A DNA stretch of 64,000 nt, from NCBI RefSeq assembly GCF_001078705.1, contig NZ_CDMW01000001.1:1853541-1917540 (forward strand). Reading direction: 5' to 3'. Made by a program: the position numbers and the translations under genes. Position 1 is the stretch's first letter; each line of letters opens with the position of its first letter. Origin of the DNA: Streptococcus sanguinis. Its GTDB lineage: Bacteria > Bacillota > Bacilli > Lactobacillales > Streptococcaceae. Under the pieces are notes generated by a model. That model ran no database searches and was not told where the DNA came from. It saw only the letters and a list, made by a program, of their open reading frames with translations. This document shows positions 28,515 to 37,257 of the stretch, piece after piece.

Positions 28515-29027
28515 CTATAGATTCGTTATCTCAAATACTGCTGTATGCACCCACTCATTATTAATTTGTAAATTATTTTCTATAATTCTACTATATGTGA
28601 AACCATTTTTCAAAAGCACTCTCTTAGAGGCCAGATTATCCGTTGCTGTTCCCGCAATGATTCTATTTAAACCATAAGTATAAAACGCCTTGTCTAAAAC
28701 GAACTTAACCGCTTCGCTTGCATAGCCTAAATTAGTATATTTTTCTCCAATCCTATATCCAAGTTCTGCTGTTTTTCTATCACTCCCTAAAACACTTAAA
28801 TTGATCCTTCCGACCATAACGCCTTTCGAATCTCTAATAATATGCATGTAGGCGTCATGATTTTCTTGTTCCGTTAACAATTCCCTTGTAATTTCCTTAA
28901 AACCTTCTGGATCAAAATAATTACCTGGTCTAGGAGGTAAATTTCGCTCAAAATACTCTTGATTTTCTTTTTCAAAAGAATAAACATCTATACTATTTTC
29001 TTCAGACATCAGCTCTAAATTTATCAT
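28515..29027 (-). CDS. GNAT-family N-acetyltransferase (RimJ/RimL-like)
   Basis: 170 aa from the ATG at 29027, preceded by GGGAGAT; an upstream in-frame start has no ribosome site. GNAT features: MVGRINLSVL strand, AELGYRIGEKYTNLGYASEAVKF (acetyl-CoA loop region) and RIIAGTATDNLASKRVLLKNGF (helix after the last strand). It resembles ribosomal-protein or amino-acid acetyltransferases, substrate unknown. A TG-T-TATAAT extended -10 lies upstream on the minus strand at 29134-29139. Confidence 0.88.
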   Translation of the reverse strand: MINLELMSEENSIDVYSFEKENQEYFERNLPPRPGNYFDPEGFKEITRELLTEQENHDAYMHIIRDSKGVMVGRINLSVLGSDRKTAELGYRIGEKYTNLGYASEAVKFVLDKAFYTYGLNRIIAGTATDNLASKRVLLKNGFTYSRIIENNLQINNEWVHTAVFEITNL

Positions 29028-29171
29028 TGTAAAACATCTCCCATCATTGTATACATTCAAATTTTCTCATATTTATAAAAAGTGAAATTTATAGAATTCA
29101 AACAAATACTTTTGTTTTTCATATCGTTTCTACATTATAACACAAAAGACTATTTACAAAATAATATCTAG

Positions 29172-29354
29172 GGTAAACCACATAAACTAAGACATACAGG
29201 AGCAACCCTTGCTAAACAAGCCGGAACATCATTGCAATCAATTTCAGATGCTTTAACCCACAGTGAAACGGGTACAACTCAAATTTATGTCAATACTTCT
29301 AACTTAGTCCCTATGGAAATTGGAGAATTTGCCTTAAAGCCTCTAAAACAATAA
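29172..29354 (+). pseudogene. Tyrosine integrase remnant (C-terminal 60 codons)
   Basis: An open frame after a TAG at 29169 encodes HKLRHTGATLAKQAGTSL, then DALTHSETGTTQIYVNTSN, then a short tail and TAA at 29352. These are the HxxR box, the third catalytic His and the nucleophile Tyr of a phage/ICE tyrosine recombinase C-terminus. There is no start codon and the N-terminal and most of the catalytic domain are gone. It ends 96 bp from the rpsI stop codon, a position expected for an element that integrates at the rpsI 3' end. Confidence 0.9.
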
Positions 29355-29391
29355 GGTGAACTTTGAGGCAAACTCTTCCAAAAAAACACGC

Positions 29392-29426
29392 AAAAAGCAC
29401 CCATGAGGTAAACTCTTGAGTGCTTT
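29392..29426 (-). terminator. rpsI terminator
   Basis: Minus-strand AAAGCAC..GTGCTTT stem followed by T-rich sequence. It is the end of the rplM-rpsI unit. Confidence 0.75.
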
Positions 29427-29450
29427 GAAACGTTGATATAATCGCATTGA

Positions 29451-29843
29451 TTAACGTTTTGAGAATTGTGAAGCTTTACGAGCTTTCTTAAGACCTGGTT
29501 TCTTACGTTCTACCATACGGGCATCACGAGTAAGAAGGCCTGCGCGTTTCAATGAATCGCGGAAGTCTGGATCTACTTGAAGAAGGGCACGAGCGATACC
29601 ATGACGGATAGCTCCTGATTGACCAGCGTAGCCACCACCATCAACGTTTACGAAAACGTCGTATTGACCAACAGTTGAAGTAACTGCGAATGGTTGGTTG
29701 ATAACCAAGCGAAGGTCTGCGTGTGGGATGTACTCTTCAACATCTTTTTTGTTTACAGTGATTTTACCAGTTCCTGGAACAAGGCGAACGCGTGCAACAG
29801 CGTTTTTACGACGTCCAGTACCTGCATATTGTGCTTGTGACAT
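29451..29843 (-). CDS. rpsI: 30S ribosomal protein S9
   Basis: 130 aa, full length. Begins [19 protein letters not shown] and ends [12 protein letters not shown], the conserved C-terminal tail that reaches the P-site tRNA. It lies 19 bp after rplM, the standard L13-S9 operon. An integrase remnant lies just past its 3' end. Confidence 0.99.
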   Translation of the reverse strand: MSQAQYAGTGRRKNAVARVRLVPGTGKITVNKKDVEEYIPHADLRLVINQPFAVTSTVGQYDVFVNVDGGGYAGQSGAIRHGIARALLQVDPDFRDSLKRAGLLTRDARMVERKKPGLKKARKASQFSKR

Positions 29844-29862
29844 AGCTTATTTGTTCCTTTCC

Positions 29863-30309
29863 TTAGATAAGTCCTGAAATATCAAGAACTTCTGGTTGTT
29901 GTGCAGCATGAGTGTGCTCAGCGCCTACAAATACTTTCAGCTTCATACCTTGAGCGCGGCCAAGAGTATTGTGCGGAAGCATACCTTTAACAGATTTTTC
30001 GATCAAACGAACAGCGTTCTTAGAGCGAAGCTCACCTGCTGAGATTTGTTTCAATCCACCTGGGTACATTGAGTGAGTGTAGTAGATCTTATCAGTCGCT
30101 TTTTTACCAGTCAATTTTACTTTTTCAGCATTGATAACGATTACGAAGTCACCTGTATCAGTGTGTGGTGTAAAGGTTGGTTTGTTTTTTCCGCGAAGTA
30201 CGCTTGCTACAACAGCAGAAAGGCGTCCAAGAGGGACATCAGTAGCGTCCACTACATACCATTTGCGTTCAACTTCACCTGGCTTAGCCATGTATGTTGT
30301 TTTGTTCAT
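29863..30309 (-). CDS. rplM: 50S ribosomal protein L13
   Basis: 148 aa. [20 protein letters not shown] at the N-terminus and the [11 protein letters not shown] motif are diagnostic. First gene of the rplM-rpsI operon, with AGGAGA before the ATG. A structured leader upstream is likely the L13 autoregulatory element. Confidence 0.99.
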   Translation of the reverse strand: MNKTTYMAKPGEVERKWYVVDATDVPLGRLSAVVASVLRGKNKPTFTPHTDTGDFVIVINAEKVKLTGKKATDKIYYTHSMYPGGLKQISAGELRSKNAVRLIEKSVKGMLPHNTLGRAQGMKLKVFVGAEHTHAAQQPEVLDISGLI

Positions 30310-30445
30310 GATTTCTCCTATGAATATCGTTTTTGTTTACAGGGCGGATGTTCCGGTCCGCGAGTTATTTGAAAGGTTCCGGGGCCTTACAAATGGGGTA
30401 AACAATACCGCCTACTATCATATCAAAAATAGTAGGCAAAAGCAA
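30310..30445 (-). promoter_or_regulatory. rplM promoter and probable L13 leader RNA
   Basis: Minus-strand -35 TTGCTT (30445-30440), 17-bp spacer, -10 TATGAT (30422-30417). The leader of about 100 nt is GC-rich relative to its surroundings, with GGCCCCGGAACC and GGACCGGAACATCC segments able to form stems. Firmicutes rplM operons usually carry an L13-binding leader in this place; that assignment is by position, not by a covariance search. Confidence 0.65.
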
Positions 30446-30489
30446 TAGATTTGAAGCAATTATTTATGAAATAGCGATTTCATATTTTC

Positions 30490-31353
30490 TTAGTCTTGAA
30501 TGTCTTGGGCGATACTAAAGAGTCCCAAAGTTCCAGGACCAGTATGAGTAGAAATGACAGGCCCCAGAGGCATGACGAGAACTTCCTCCACTTGGTCGCT
30601 TTCCAGCAGCTGGGCTTTTAGACTCTCAGCAATCTCTTTGGCACCTGCATAGGCGATGACCACCCGCGGATCAGCAACTCCTTCCAGAGTCATGCGGACC
30701 ACTTCGGCCTGCGCCTTCTTCTTGCCGCGAACTTTAGCGACCGAGTCCAGAGTCCCATCTCCCTTGACAGCGATAATCGGCTTGATATTGACCAAACTCC
30801 CCATAAGCGCAGCAGTTTTGGAAATCCGACCGCCCCGCATGAGGTGATTGAGATCATCAACCAGAAAATAAGTCTTGACCTTAGGCACCAAGCTCTCAAT
30901 CAAGTCTGCTGTCTGCTCCAAGCTCTGACCTGCGGCTCTAGCTTCTGCCGCCTTCATGACTAAAAGTCCTTCACCCATAGAAGCTGCCTTGGTATCAATG
31001 ATACGAATCAGTGCATCTGGAAAATCTTCCATGACGATTTCTCGCGCCATAACTGCACTCTGATAAGTACCAGACAAGGCCGAAGCAAAGGCTACATAGA
31101 GAACTGGCATTCCTTCCTTAGCATAGCCGCGAAAGACATCTTCAAACTGGCCGACATTGATCTGGCTGGTAGTCGGCTTGCTGCCGGACTCCATCTTATC
31201 CAGAAGTTCTTGGCTGGTCAGCTTGCCTGCGCCAACTGTCTCATAGGTTTGACCATCCAGCTGAATGGTTAGGCCTAGGACCTGCACATCATTTTCCTGG
31301 GTCCAGTTTTCTGGCAGGTCTGCTGTTGAATCGGTTAAAATTTTAAAGGTCAT
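30490..31353 (-). CDS. DegV family fatty-acid-binding protein
   Basis: 287 aa. Starts with TFKILTDSTADLP and contains TSQINVGQFEDVF and the lipid-clasping region GLFSIAQDIQD at the end. DegV proteins (FakB class) bind one fatty acid and present it to the kinase FakA. It overlaps the NYN-domain gene upstream by 11 bp, so they are cotranscribed. Confidence 0.93.
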   Translation of the reverse strand: MTFKILTDSTADLPENWTQENDVQVLGLTIQLDGQTYETVGAGKLTSQELLDKMESGSKPTTSQINVGQFEDVFRGYAKEGMPVLYVAFASALSGTYQSAVMAREIVMEDFPDALIRIIDTKAASMGEGLLVMKAAEARAAGQSLEQTADLIESLVPKVKTYFLVDDLNHLMRGGRISKTAALMGSLVNIKPIIAVKGDGTLDSVAKVRGKKKAQAEVVRMTLEGVADPRVVIAYAGAKEIAESLKAQLLESDQVEEVLVMPLGPVISTHTGPGTLGLFSIAQDIQD

Positions 31354-31864
31354 CTTTTTTCTCCATCATTTTTTGTAAATCGCGCAAAGATTGGCTGTCC
31401 ATCGGTCGCAAGGGCGGTCTTTGCAGGTTGATTTGTCCGCTCAGTTTATTGAGGTCTGATTTGGTAACAGCGACTCGCTTCTCTAGCTCTCTAGCGGACA
31501 CTCTCAAAGCCCCTTGGGCGAAGACAGTCCACTGCTCATTGAGATCGCTGGTCGCAACCGACACCTGATTTTTGGGTGTATTGAGCTCAGCTGCCAAGCG
31601 CTCAATATAGTCATCCGCCGTTTCCTCCTCCTCAGTGAAAACGACCGTTACATTAAACTCCTCGTAGGTCTGCCGAACTCCCGGCATATACTGGGCATCA
31701 AAGACGCAGATAACTTCCAGTCCTTCAAAGCTGGCATAATTGCTGAGCTTCTGGAGCAGAATGGTTCGCGCTGCATCTAGCTCTCCTCGGTTAAAGTAAG
31801 GACGAGTCTCCCGCCAAAAGGCCGTCATATTGTAGCCGTCCACCAGTAAGATTTTTCTTTTCAT
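31343..31864 (-). CDS. NYN-domain ribonuclease (YacP/Rae1-like)
   Basis: 173 aa with the PIN-like NYN fold: ILLVDGYNMTAFW (first catalytic Asp), VVFTEEEETADDYIERLA (acidic cluster) and VSVATSDLNEQW. The B. subtilis relative Rae1 is a ribosome-associated endoribonuclease. Position immediately after rlmB (4-bp overlap) is conserved in Firmicutes and supports an RNA-processing role. Confidence 0.9.
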   Translation of the reverse strand: MKRKILLVDGYNMTAFWRETRPYFNRGELDAARTILLQKLSNYASFEGLEVICVFDAQYMPGVRQTYEEFNVTVVFTEEEETADDYIERLAAELNTPKNQVSVATSDLNEQWTVFAQGALRVSARELEKRVAVTKSDLNKLSGQINLQRPPLRPMDSQSLRDLQKMMEKKDDL

Positions 31865-32589
31865 AGGCGATTGCGAAAGACTTCATACATGAGAATAGCA
31901 GCTGCGACACTGGCATTGAGACTCTGGACATGTCCATTCATGGGAATGGAAATCATCTCGTCCACCTGCTTTTTGATATTGCTTGAGATGCCCTTACCTT
32001 CGTTACCGATGATGAGGGCCAGCTTGCCTGCTGTATTCCACTTATGAGAAGGCGTCCCCTGCATATCTGTACCGAAAATCCAGAAACCAGCTTCCTTGAG
32101 CTTGTCCAGTGTCTGGCTGAGGTTGGTCACACGGGCAATGGGAATATGCTCAATGGCACCCGTTGAGGTCTTGGCAACGACTGGTGTCACACCGACTGCC
32201 CGGTGCTTAGGAATGATGACTCCAGCCACATTGGTCGCGTCAGCCGTCCGCAAGATAGAGCCCAGATTATGCGGGTCAGTCAGCCCGTCCAAAATCAATA
32301 AGAGAGGATTGTCTTCCTGCTCTGCTTTTTTCAAAAGCACCTCGAAGTCAGTATAGGCGAACTCCGCCACCCGCAGAACAAAGCCTTGGTGAACAGCCCC
32401 GTCTGTCATTTCCTGCAAGGTCTTCTTAGGTGTCCAGGAGATGGAAACCTTTTTCTCTGCTGCTAAATCTTTGATTTTATCGACCTTTTTTCCACGCAGG
32501 TCATCCTGAATGTAGAGTTTATTTCCAGTGTTAGCTGCGAGAGCCTCTGTCACCGCATGCACACCGTAGACAATATCGTTTTTTTCCAT
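31861..32589 (-). CDS. rlmB: 23S rRNA (guanosine-2'-O)-methyltransferase RlmB (TrmH family)
   Basis: 242 aa starting MEKNDIVYGVHAVTEAL at 32589. The SpoU/TrmH knot is clear: LDGLTDPHNLGSILRTADA (motif 1), ALIIGNEGKGIS (motif 2), IPMNGHVQSLNASVAAAIL (motif 3). It methylates a conserved G in the 23S peptidyl-transferase region using SAM. There is no Shine-Dalgarno before the ATG and a -10 box lies only 6 nt upstream, so the mRNA is probably leaderless. Confidence 0.93.
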   Translation of the reverse strand: MEKNDIVYGVHAVTEALAANTGNKLYIQDDLRGKKVDKIKDLAAEKKVSISWTPKKTLQEMTDGAVHQGFVLRVAEFAYTDFEVLLKKAEQEDNPLLLILDGLTDPHNLGSILRTADATNVAGVIIPKHRAVGVTPVVAKTSTGAIEHIPIARVTNLSQTLDKLKEAGFWIFGTDMQGTPSHKWNTAGKLALIIGNEGKGISSNIKKQVDEMISIPMNGHVQSLNASVAAAILMYEVFRNRL

Positions 32590-32595
32590 AGGACT

Positions 32596-32604
32596 AGTAT
32601 AACA
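32596..32604 (-). promoter_or_regulatory. Extended -10 promoter of rlmB (leaderless)
   Basis: Minus-strand TG-T-TATACT; TATACT occupies 32601-32596 and the ATG starts at 32589. The predicted start site coincides with the A of the ATG. No good -35 is present. Confidence 0.6.
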
Positions 32605-32703
32605 CAAAGGCGAAAAAATGGCGGCAGGATTTACTCGGGCGAGACAGAATTCTGCTCTGATAAAAAGCAATCAGCAGGCCCTAAGATTCCCCGCTAGTCG
32701 TGC

Positions 32704-32709
32704 TATAAT
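32704..32709 (+). promoter_or_regulatory. Extended -10 promoter of the FUSC/ArAE exporter gene
   Basis: TG-C-TATAAT with TATAAT at 32704-32709 and a weak -35. It lies 32 nt before the ATG at 32741 and is divergent from rlmB. Confidence 0.65.
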
Positions 32710-32740
32710 AGAAAGAAGTCTAAAAAAGGAACTCTTACTC

Positions 32741-33697
32741 ATGTCTCTCCTCCAACGCACCATCAAGCTAGTATTAGCTACCTGTCTCGCTGCTTGGCTG
32801 GCTGACTTTTTAGGTCGGCCCTACTCACCTTCAGCCGGAATTATTGCCATCCTCAGCGTGACTGATACCCGCCGCAGCACAGCAAAGCTAGCTGGCAATC
32901 GCTTTTTATCTACCCTGCTGGCTCTGGCTATCGGAAGCCTGGCCTTTCACTTTCTAGGTTTTCATCTCGGAGCATTGGCCATCTATATCGTGATCTATGT
33001 ACCTCTGGCCTTTCGGCTTGGCTGGGAAATCGGCATCACACCCAGCACCGTTCTGGTCACCCATCTGCTCTTAGAAAAATCCACCTCCTGGTCTCTGCTT
33101 GGAAATGAGCTAGCTCTATTTCTTATTGGAACTGGCTTTGCTCTGCTAGCCAATCTCTATATGCCCTCGCGCCAGCAAGAAATTGACAGCTACCATGAGC
33201 AAGTGGAAGAACAGCTGAAAAAGATTCTCCTGCGCTTTGAATATTTCTTAAAATCTGGAGACGGCCGAAATGATGCAGCTCTGATCAAGGAGCTGGACAA
33301 GATTTTGCAACAGGCCTTGCAGCTGGTCTATCTGGACCACTCCAACCACCTCTTTCACCAGACCAACTACCATATCCACTACTTTGAAATGCGACAGGCC
33401 CAAAATAGTATCCTGCAAGACATGGCCTGCAATATCAATAACTGCCATCTAGCAGCCAGTGAAAGCTTGATTTTAGCCCGCCTCTTCTCCCAAACCGCTA
33501 AGCAATTGAGCCAGGAAAATCCCGCCCGAGACCTCTTGGGCGAGATTGAAAACTATCTAGCCGTTTTTCGCGAGCGACCACTCCCTAAGACCCGCCAGGA
33601 ATTTGAAACCCGAGCCATGCTCCTGCAGCTCCTACGAGACTTGGAAACCTTTATTAGGATTAAGGTTGAATTTTACGAAAAATATAAAGAAGACTAG
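32741..33697 (+). CDS. Aromatic acid exporter family protein (ArAE/FUSC-like)
   Basis: 318 aa from the ATG at 32741 with AAAGGA 10 nt upstream; the longer open frame to 32618 crosses the promoter. About five N-terminal membrane helices (residues 7-140, with GRPYSPSAGIIAILSVTDTRR) are followed by a helical cytosolic C-terminal half. Firmicutes members have this one-set-of-helices plus soluble domain plan. Presumed efflux of aromatic or other organic acids; substrate unknown. Confidence 0.85.
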   Translation: MSLLQRTIKLVLATCLAAWLADFLGRPYSPSAGIIAILSVTDTRRSTAKLAGNRFLSTLLALAIGSLAFHFLGFHLGALAIYIVIYVPLAFRLGWEIGITPSTVLVTHLLLEKSTSWSLLGNELALFLIGTGFALLANLYMPSRQQEIDSYHEQVEEQLKKILLRFEYFLKSGDGRNDAALIKELDKILQQALQLVYLDHSNHLFHQTNYHIHYFEMRQAQNSILQDMACNINNCHLAASESLILARLFSQTAKQLSQENPARDLLGEIENYLAVFRERPLPKTRQEFETRAMLLQLLRDLETFIRIKVEFYEKYKED

Positions 33698-33729
33698 CTG
33701 CTTTATTTTGCAAATAAAGTACTAAAACT

Positions 33730-33765
33730 AAAAAAGAGATAAAGGACTTTAATCATCTTTATCTC
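33730..33765 (-). terminator. Terminator of the Ser-rich lipoprotein gene
   Basis: Minus-strand GAGATAAAG pairs with CTTTATCTC and is followed by TTTTT. Possibly used from both sides. Confidence 0.8.
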
Positions 33766-33821
33766 CGAATTAAAATAATTTGTTTTCATTTCATGACATC
33801 GGCTATATAACTGATGTCTTT

Positions 33822-34508
33822 TTAATTAGGTTCCTTAGTGTCATAAACCTTGTTTCCCTTAAAATAGACGTAATAGTCCTTATCATCCTCGTCCGCCCAA
33901 ACGAAGCGAGTAAACATACCTGTCACATCCAGTCCTCGTGGTTTACCTAGTTTTTTGACAACATCTTGGGCTGACATCCCTTTAGAAATACCGCTTAAAC
34001 TTTCCACCTGCTTAGAGGAAGTGAATGTAATAAGCTTATTCATAACAACAGAATTTTCATCATAACCAATAAGGATTGTATAATTATCCGACTTCCACAG
34101 GTCACCTCCACTACTTAGCTCTGAAGTTGGCTGACCTAGTTTAGCACGCACTTCATCCTTTTTAGTAGCAACCCGATCAGACTCCTCTTCAAAATAAATG
34201 AGATTGATGGATTTAAATTCTTCCCACTTATCAATATCTTGCATATCAGTAAGGGCGTCCAAAGATTGACCAAAGTCATTAAAGAGAGTATATGGATCAT
34301 CTTCAATTGCAGAAGACGAACTAGATGAGCTATAGCCATAGTCGTCATCAGAGTATTCTTTTTTGGAAGATGAACTCTGCTTTCTAGAGTAGCTAGAGCT
34401 AGACGAGGAAGAAGTATTGCCACTTCGTCTGAAAAGAGGGACAAACATGCAGGCGCTAAGTGTCATCAGACTAAATAAGCAGACTGCAAACAATACAAAT
34501 TTTTTCAT
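33822..34508 (-). CDS. Ser-rich lipoprotein (DUF4947-like)
   Basis: 228 aa. Signal peptide with lipobox LSAC (Cys at about residue 20), a basic patch, then an extended Ser/Lys/Tyr/Asp-rich linker with poly-Ser runs to about residue 70, and a C-terminal domain with VWADEDDKDYYVYFKGNKV. This domain resembles small streptococcal lipoproteins (DUF4947), and the SxxM..DVVKKLGKPRG part resembles SmpA/BLIP-type repeats. Likely surface exposed; function unknown. Confidence 0.72.
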   Translation of the reverse strand: MKKFVLFAVCLFSLMTLSACMFVPLFRRSGNTSSSSSSSYSRKQSSSSKKEYSDDDYGYSSSSSSSAIEDDPYTLFNDFGQSLDALTDMQDIDKWEEFKSINLIYFEEESDRVATKKDEVRAKLGQPTSELSSGGDLWKSDNYTILIGYDENSVVMNKLITFTSSKQVESLSGISKGMSAQDVVKKLGKPRGLDVTGMFTRFVWADEDDKDYYVYFKGNKVYDTKEPN

Positions 34509-34530
34509 AAAATTCCTTTATTCAATAATA

Positions 34531-34962
34531 TTACTCTTCGATATCAATTCCTTTAGATTCAAATAAGTCACGTACTTCTTTAGAAAATGGAAAAATTGTT
34601 CCGTCTATGGTTTTTAAATTCGAAAACTGTGATAGCTCTTTTTCACTCACATTTTCCAAATCAAATTGATCATCTTCACCATCCCATAAAGGGATTAATT
34701 GCGCATAGATATCATTACCTCCATCAAAGAAGAGGCTTTCCACATTCTACGCATACTCTTTAGGTATTTCCAACTGTTTGAAATAAGTCTCTACTTCAGG
34801 AATTGGTGTCTCATCGAAGTCTTCTGGATCTACAGATAATTTCTCAGATTCACAAAAACTGTAAACATCAAATCGTGGCTCAAGCACGTTTTGTTCATAC
34901 ATTAACTCCTGAATAATAGCCAACTTGAAATTAAAATTGTCAAATTGTAAGAAATCACTCAT
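34531..34962 (-). pseudogene. Hypothetical gene split by an in-frame TAG
   Basis: Two adjacent open frames (34962-34747 and 34743-34531) lie in the same reading frame and are separated only by TAG at 34749-34747 and one AAT codon. Joined, they give 143 codons: MSDFLQFDNFNFKLAIIQEL to SKGIDIEE. The sequence reads smoothly across the stop (FKQLEIPKEYA, stop, NVESLFFDGGNDIY). It resembles the DUF6892-type acidic small proteins. AAAGGAAC precedes the first ATG. A nonsense mutation (or strain-specific readthrough) is the simplest view. Confidence 0.8.
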
Positions 34963-34981
34963 AAATTAGTTCCTTTCAGAA

Positions 34982-35374
34982 TCAGAACGAAGCCTCTATC
35001 TTCTGAATACACCAGTCAATCAGCTCTTCCAGTCGCTCAATAGATTCGGTCATATGCAGGTAGCCCATGACTGCCTCAAAGCCGGTCGACATCCGGTAGG
35101 TGACGATGTCTGTATTCTTAGCCTTGGTGTGGCTGTTGGCATTGCGGCCGCGCTTGTAGATATCCTCTTCCTTCTCCGTCAGAATCCCTTCTTCCAGCAT
35201 GAGAGAGATGAGATTAGCCTGAGCCTTGGCAGAAACGTACTTGGTCGCTTCCCTATGCAGCTGATTGGGCTTGGTCAGCCCCTGAAAAATCAGGTGACGC
35301 CGGATATACATGGAGTAGACAGCATCTCCCTCAAAGGCGAGGGCAATACCGTTAATCAGGTTGACATCAGTCAC
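34982..35374 (-). CDS. mrnC: Mini-ribonuclease 3 (Mini-III)
   Basis: 130 aa, a lone RNase III catalytic domain without dsRNA-binding domain: NGIALAFEGDAVYSMYIRRH, then KGRNANSHTKAKNT-like segment and STGFEAVMGYLHM, with metal-binding Asp/Glu. It matures the ends of 23S rRNA. It overlaps the 3' end of cysS by 8 bp, the conserved cysS-mrnC arrangement. Confidence 0.96.
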   Translation of the reverse strand: MTDVNLINGIALAFEGDAVYSMYIRRHLIFQGLTKPNQLHREATKYVSAKAQANLISLMLEEGILTEKEEDIYKRGRNANSHTKAKNTDIVTYRMSTGFEAVMGYLHMTESIERLEELIDWCIQKIEASF

Positions 35375-36710
35375 GTGTCCACCTCACTCCGTCCTTAGTA
35401 TCCAAAAGCTTGATGCCCTGAGCGGCCAATTCATCCCGAATACGGTCCGCAGTCGCAAAGTCTCGATTAGCCCGCGCTGCTTGGCGCTCCTCAATCAAGC
35501 GCTCAATGTCCGCATCCAAGACTTCTTCTACAAAAACGATACCAAAAACTTCTAAGAGCTTGGCAAAGGCTGCCTTAACTTCAGCGGTGTAATTGCCAGA
35601 GTTGATCCACTTGGCTAACTCGAAGACAACCGTGATACCATTGGCTGCATTGAAATCTTCATCCATGGCGGCAGTGAATTTGTCCAGAAAGGTCTGAAGC
35701 TGAGCAGAATCTGCCTGACTAGTGAAAGGCTGCTCATAGGTATTCTTCAAATATTTGAGATTAGTCGCTGCATCATGAACAGCTTTTTCCGTGAAATTAA
35801 TTGGCTTACGATAATGCTGGGTAGCAAAGAAGAAACGCAGCACCTGACCATCAATTGTCTTGAGGGCATCATGAACGGTGATAAAATTACCTAGAGACTT
35901 GGACATTTTGACGTCGTCAATGTTGACAAAGCCATTGTGCATCCAGTAGTTGGCAAAAGTCTGGCCAGTCTTGGCCTCTGATTGGGCGATTTCATTGGTG
36001 TGGTGAGGAAATTCTAAGTCTGCTCCTCCGCCGTGGATATCAATAGTATCACCCAAAATCTCCGTCGACATGACCGAACACTCGATGTGCCAGCCTGGGC
36101 GACCTGCTCCCCAAGGACTGTCCCAAGAAATCTCACCCAGCTTAGCCGCCTTCCAGAGAGCAAAGTCCACTTTATTTTCCTTACGAGCAGTCTCCTCATC
36201 TGTCCGACCAGAAGCACCCAACTCCAAGTCTGCCAGGGTTTTGTTGGCTAATTTGGCATAATTGTGAGATTTTTCCACACGGAAATAGACATCGCCCTCT
36301 GACTCATAGGCGTAGCCCTTGTCCACCAAAGTCCGCACAAAGTCAATGATTGCCTCCATAAAGTCAATCACGCGCGGATGCTGAGTAGCCGGCTTAACAC
36401 CCAAAGCTGATACATCCTCACGAAAAGCTGCGATATACTTGTCCGCCACTTCTTTTGGTGTGATGCCTTCTTCCTTGGCGCGATGGATAATCTTATCATC
36501 TACATCTGTAAAATTGGAAATATAATTGACCTCAAATCCCCGATACTCAAAATAGCGACGAACTGTGTCAAAAGCTACTGTTGAGCGGGCATTGCCGACA
36601 TGGATATAATTATAAACCGTCGGACCGCAGACATACATGCGAACCTTGCCCTCTTCAATGGGCACAAATTCACGTAGGCTGCGGGTCATGGTGTCGTAAA
36701 TTTTAATCAT
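35367..36710 (-). CDS. cysS: Cysteinyl-tRNA synthetase
   Basis: 447 aa from the ATG at 36710, with GGGAG upstream; a GTG 9 nt earlier is less likely. Class I motifs: YVCGPTVYNYIHVGNARS (HIGH-equivalent HVGN with the zinc-ligand Cys) and KMSKSLGNF. Zinc ligands are in ECSVM and GADLEFPHHTNE. Standard length. Upstream lie a reductase-like gene and a phosphorylase gene; downstream is mrnC. Confidence 0.98.
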   Translation of the reverse strand: MIKIYDTMTRSLREFVPIEEGKVRMYVCGPTVYNYIHVGNARSTVAFDTVRRYFEYRGFEVNYISNFTDVDDKIIHRAKEEGITPKEVADKYIAAFREDVSALGVKPATQHPRVIDFMEAIIDFVRTLVDKGYAYESEGDVYFRVEKSHNYAKLANKTLADLELGASGRTDEETARKENKVDFALWKAAKLGEISWDSPWGAGRPGWHIECSVMSTEILGDTIDIHGGGADLEFPHHTNEIAQSEAKTGQTFANYWMHNGFVNIDDVKMSKSLGNFITVHDALKTIDGQVLRFFFATQHYRKPINFTEKAVHDAATNLKYLKNTYEQPFTSQADSAQLQTFLDKFTAAMDEDFNAANGITVVFELAKWINSGNYTAEVKAAFAKLLEVFGIVFVEEVLDADIERLIEERQAARANRDFATADRIRDELAAQGIKLLDTKDGVRWTRD

Positions 36711-36727
36711 GCGGTCCACTCCCTTCT

Positions 36728-37249
36728 CTATTTCTGACTTTTTCGGCTGAAAACCAGCTCTGCAAAAGGGCCAAATTGTCTGAGGCTATCCAGTTGGTAA
36801 AAGCGCTGCCCTTCCTCTTGGGTAAAGAGGGGAACCCCCTTTCCTAGGATAAGGGGCGCTATCTGAATAATGAGGTGGTCGAAAAGATCCGCATCCAAGA
36901 GCGGTCCTACCAAGGAATTACCACCAATCACAAAGACATTTTTGCCTTTATCAATTTGGTGAACAAAGTCCACCACATCCCCAGCTACTGACTGGTAATT
37001 GCTGACAGGCAGGTGCCTATCATGCGTAAAGACATAGTTTTCCGTAGCTTGATAAAAACTTTCTACATCTTGCAAATCTTGGATTTCCTCAAAGGTCCGC
37101 TTGCCCATGATGGTGATATCCATTTGCCTGTAAAAGTCATCATAGCCTGTATCCTCTACAGAACCAAGCTGATGCAGCCAGTCTATCCTGTGCTGGCTGT
37201 CTGCCAAGTAGCCATCCATGGTGATACAGCCGTAAAAATATACTGCCAT
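36728..37249 (-). CDS. Dihydrofolate reductase-like protein (RibD C-terminal fold)
   Basis: 173 aa. Begins VYFYGCITMDGYLAD and contains ITIMGKRTFEE and NVFVIGGNSLVGPLL (NADPH-binding GG), the pattern of the RibD-C/YyaP family. These are NADPH-dependent reductases of unknown substrate and not the housekeeping DHFR. It sits 9 bp from the nucleoside phosphorylase gene and 17 bp before cysS, in the pnp-cysE-cysS run. Confidence 0.87.
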   Translation of the reverse strand: MAVYFYGCITMDGYLADSQHRIDWLHQLGSVEDTGYDDFYRQMDITIMGKRTFEEIQDLQDVESFYQATENYVFTHDRHLPVSNYQSVAGDVVDFVHQIDKGKNVFVIGGNSLVGPLLDADLFDHLIIQIAPLILGKGVPLFTQEEGQRFYQLDSLRQFGPFAELVFSRKSQK

Positions 37250-37257
37250 TCTTGTAG

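Noticed and set aside
29451-29500. A duplicated rpsI end (attachment site) further left
   Set aside because: I compared the rpsI 3' end with the sequence around 26-29 kb by eye and found no clear second copy.
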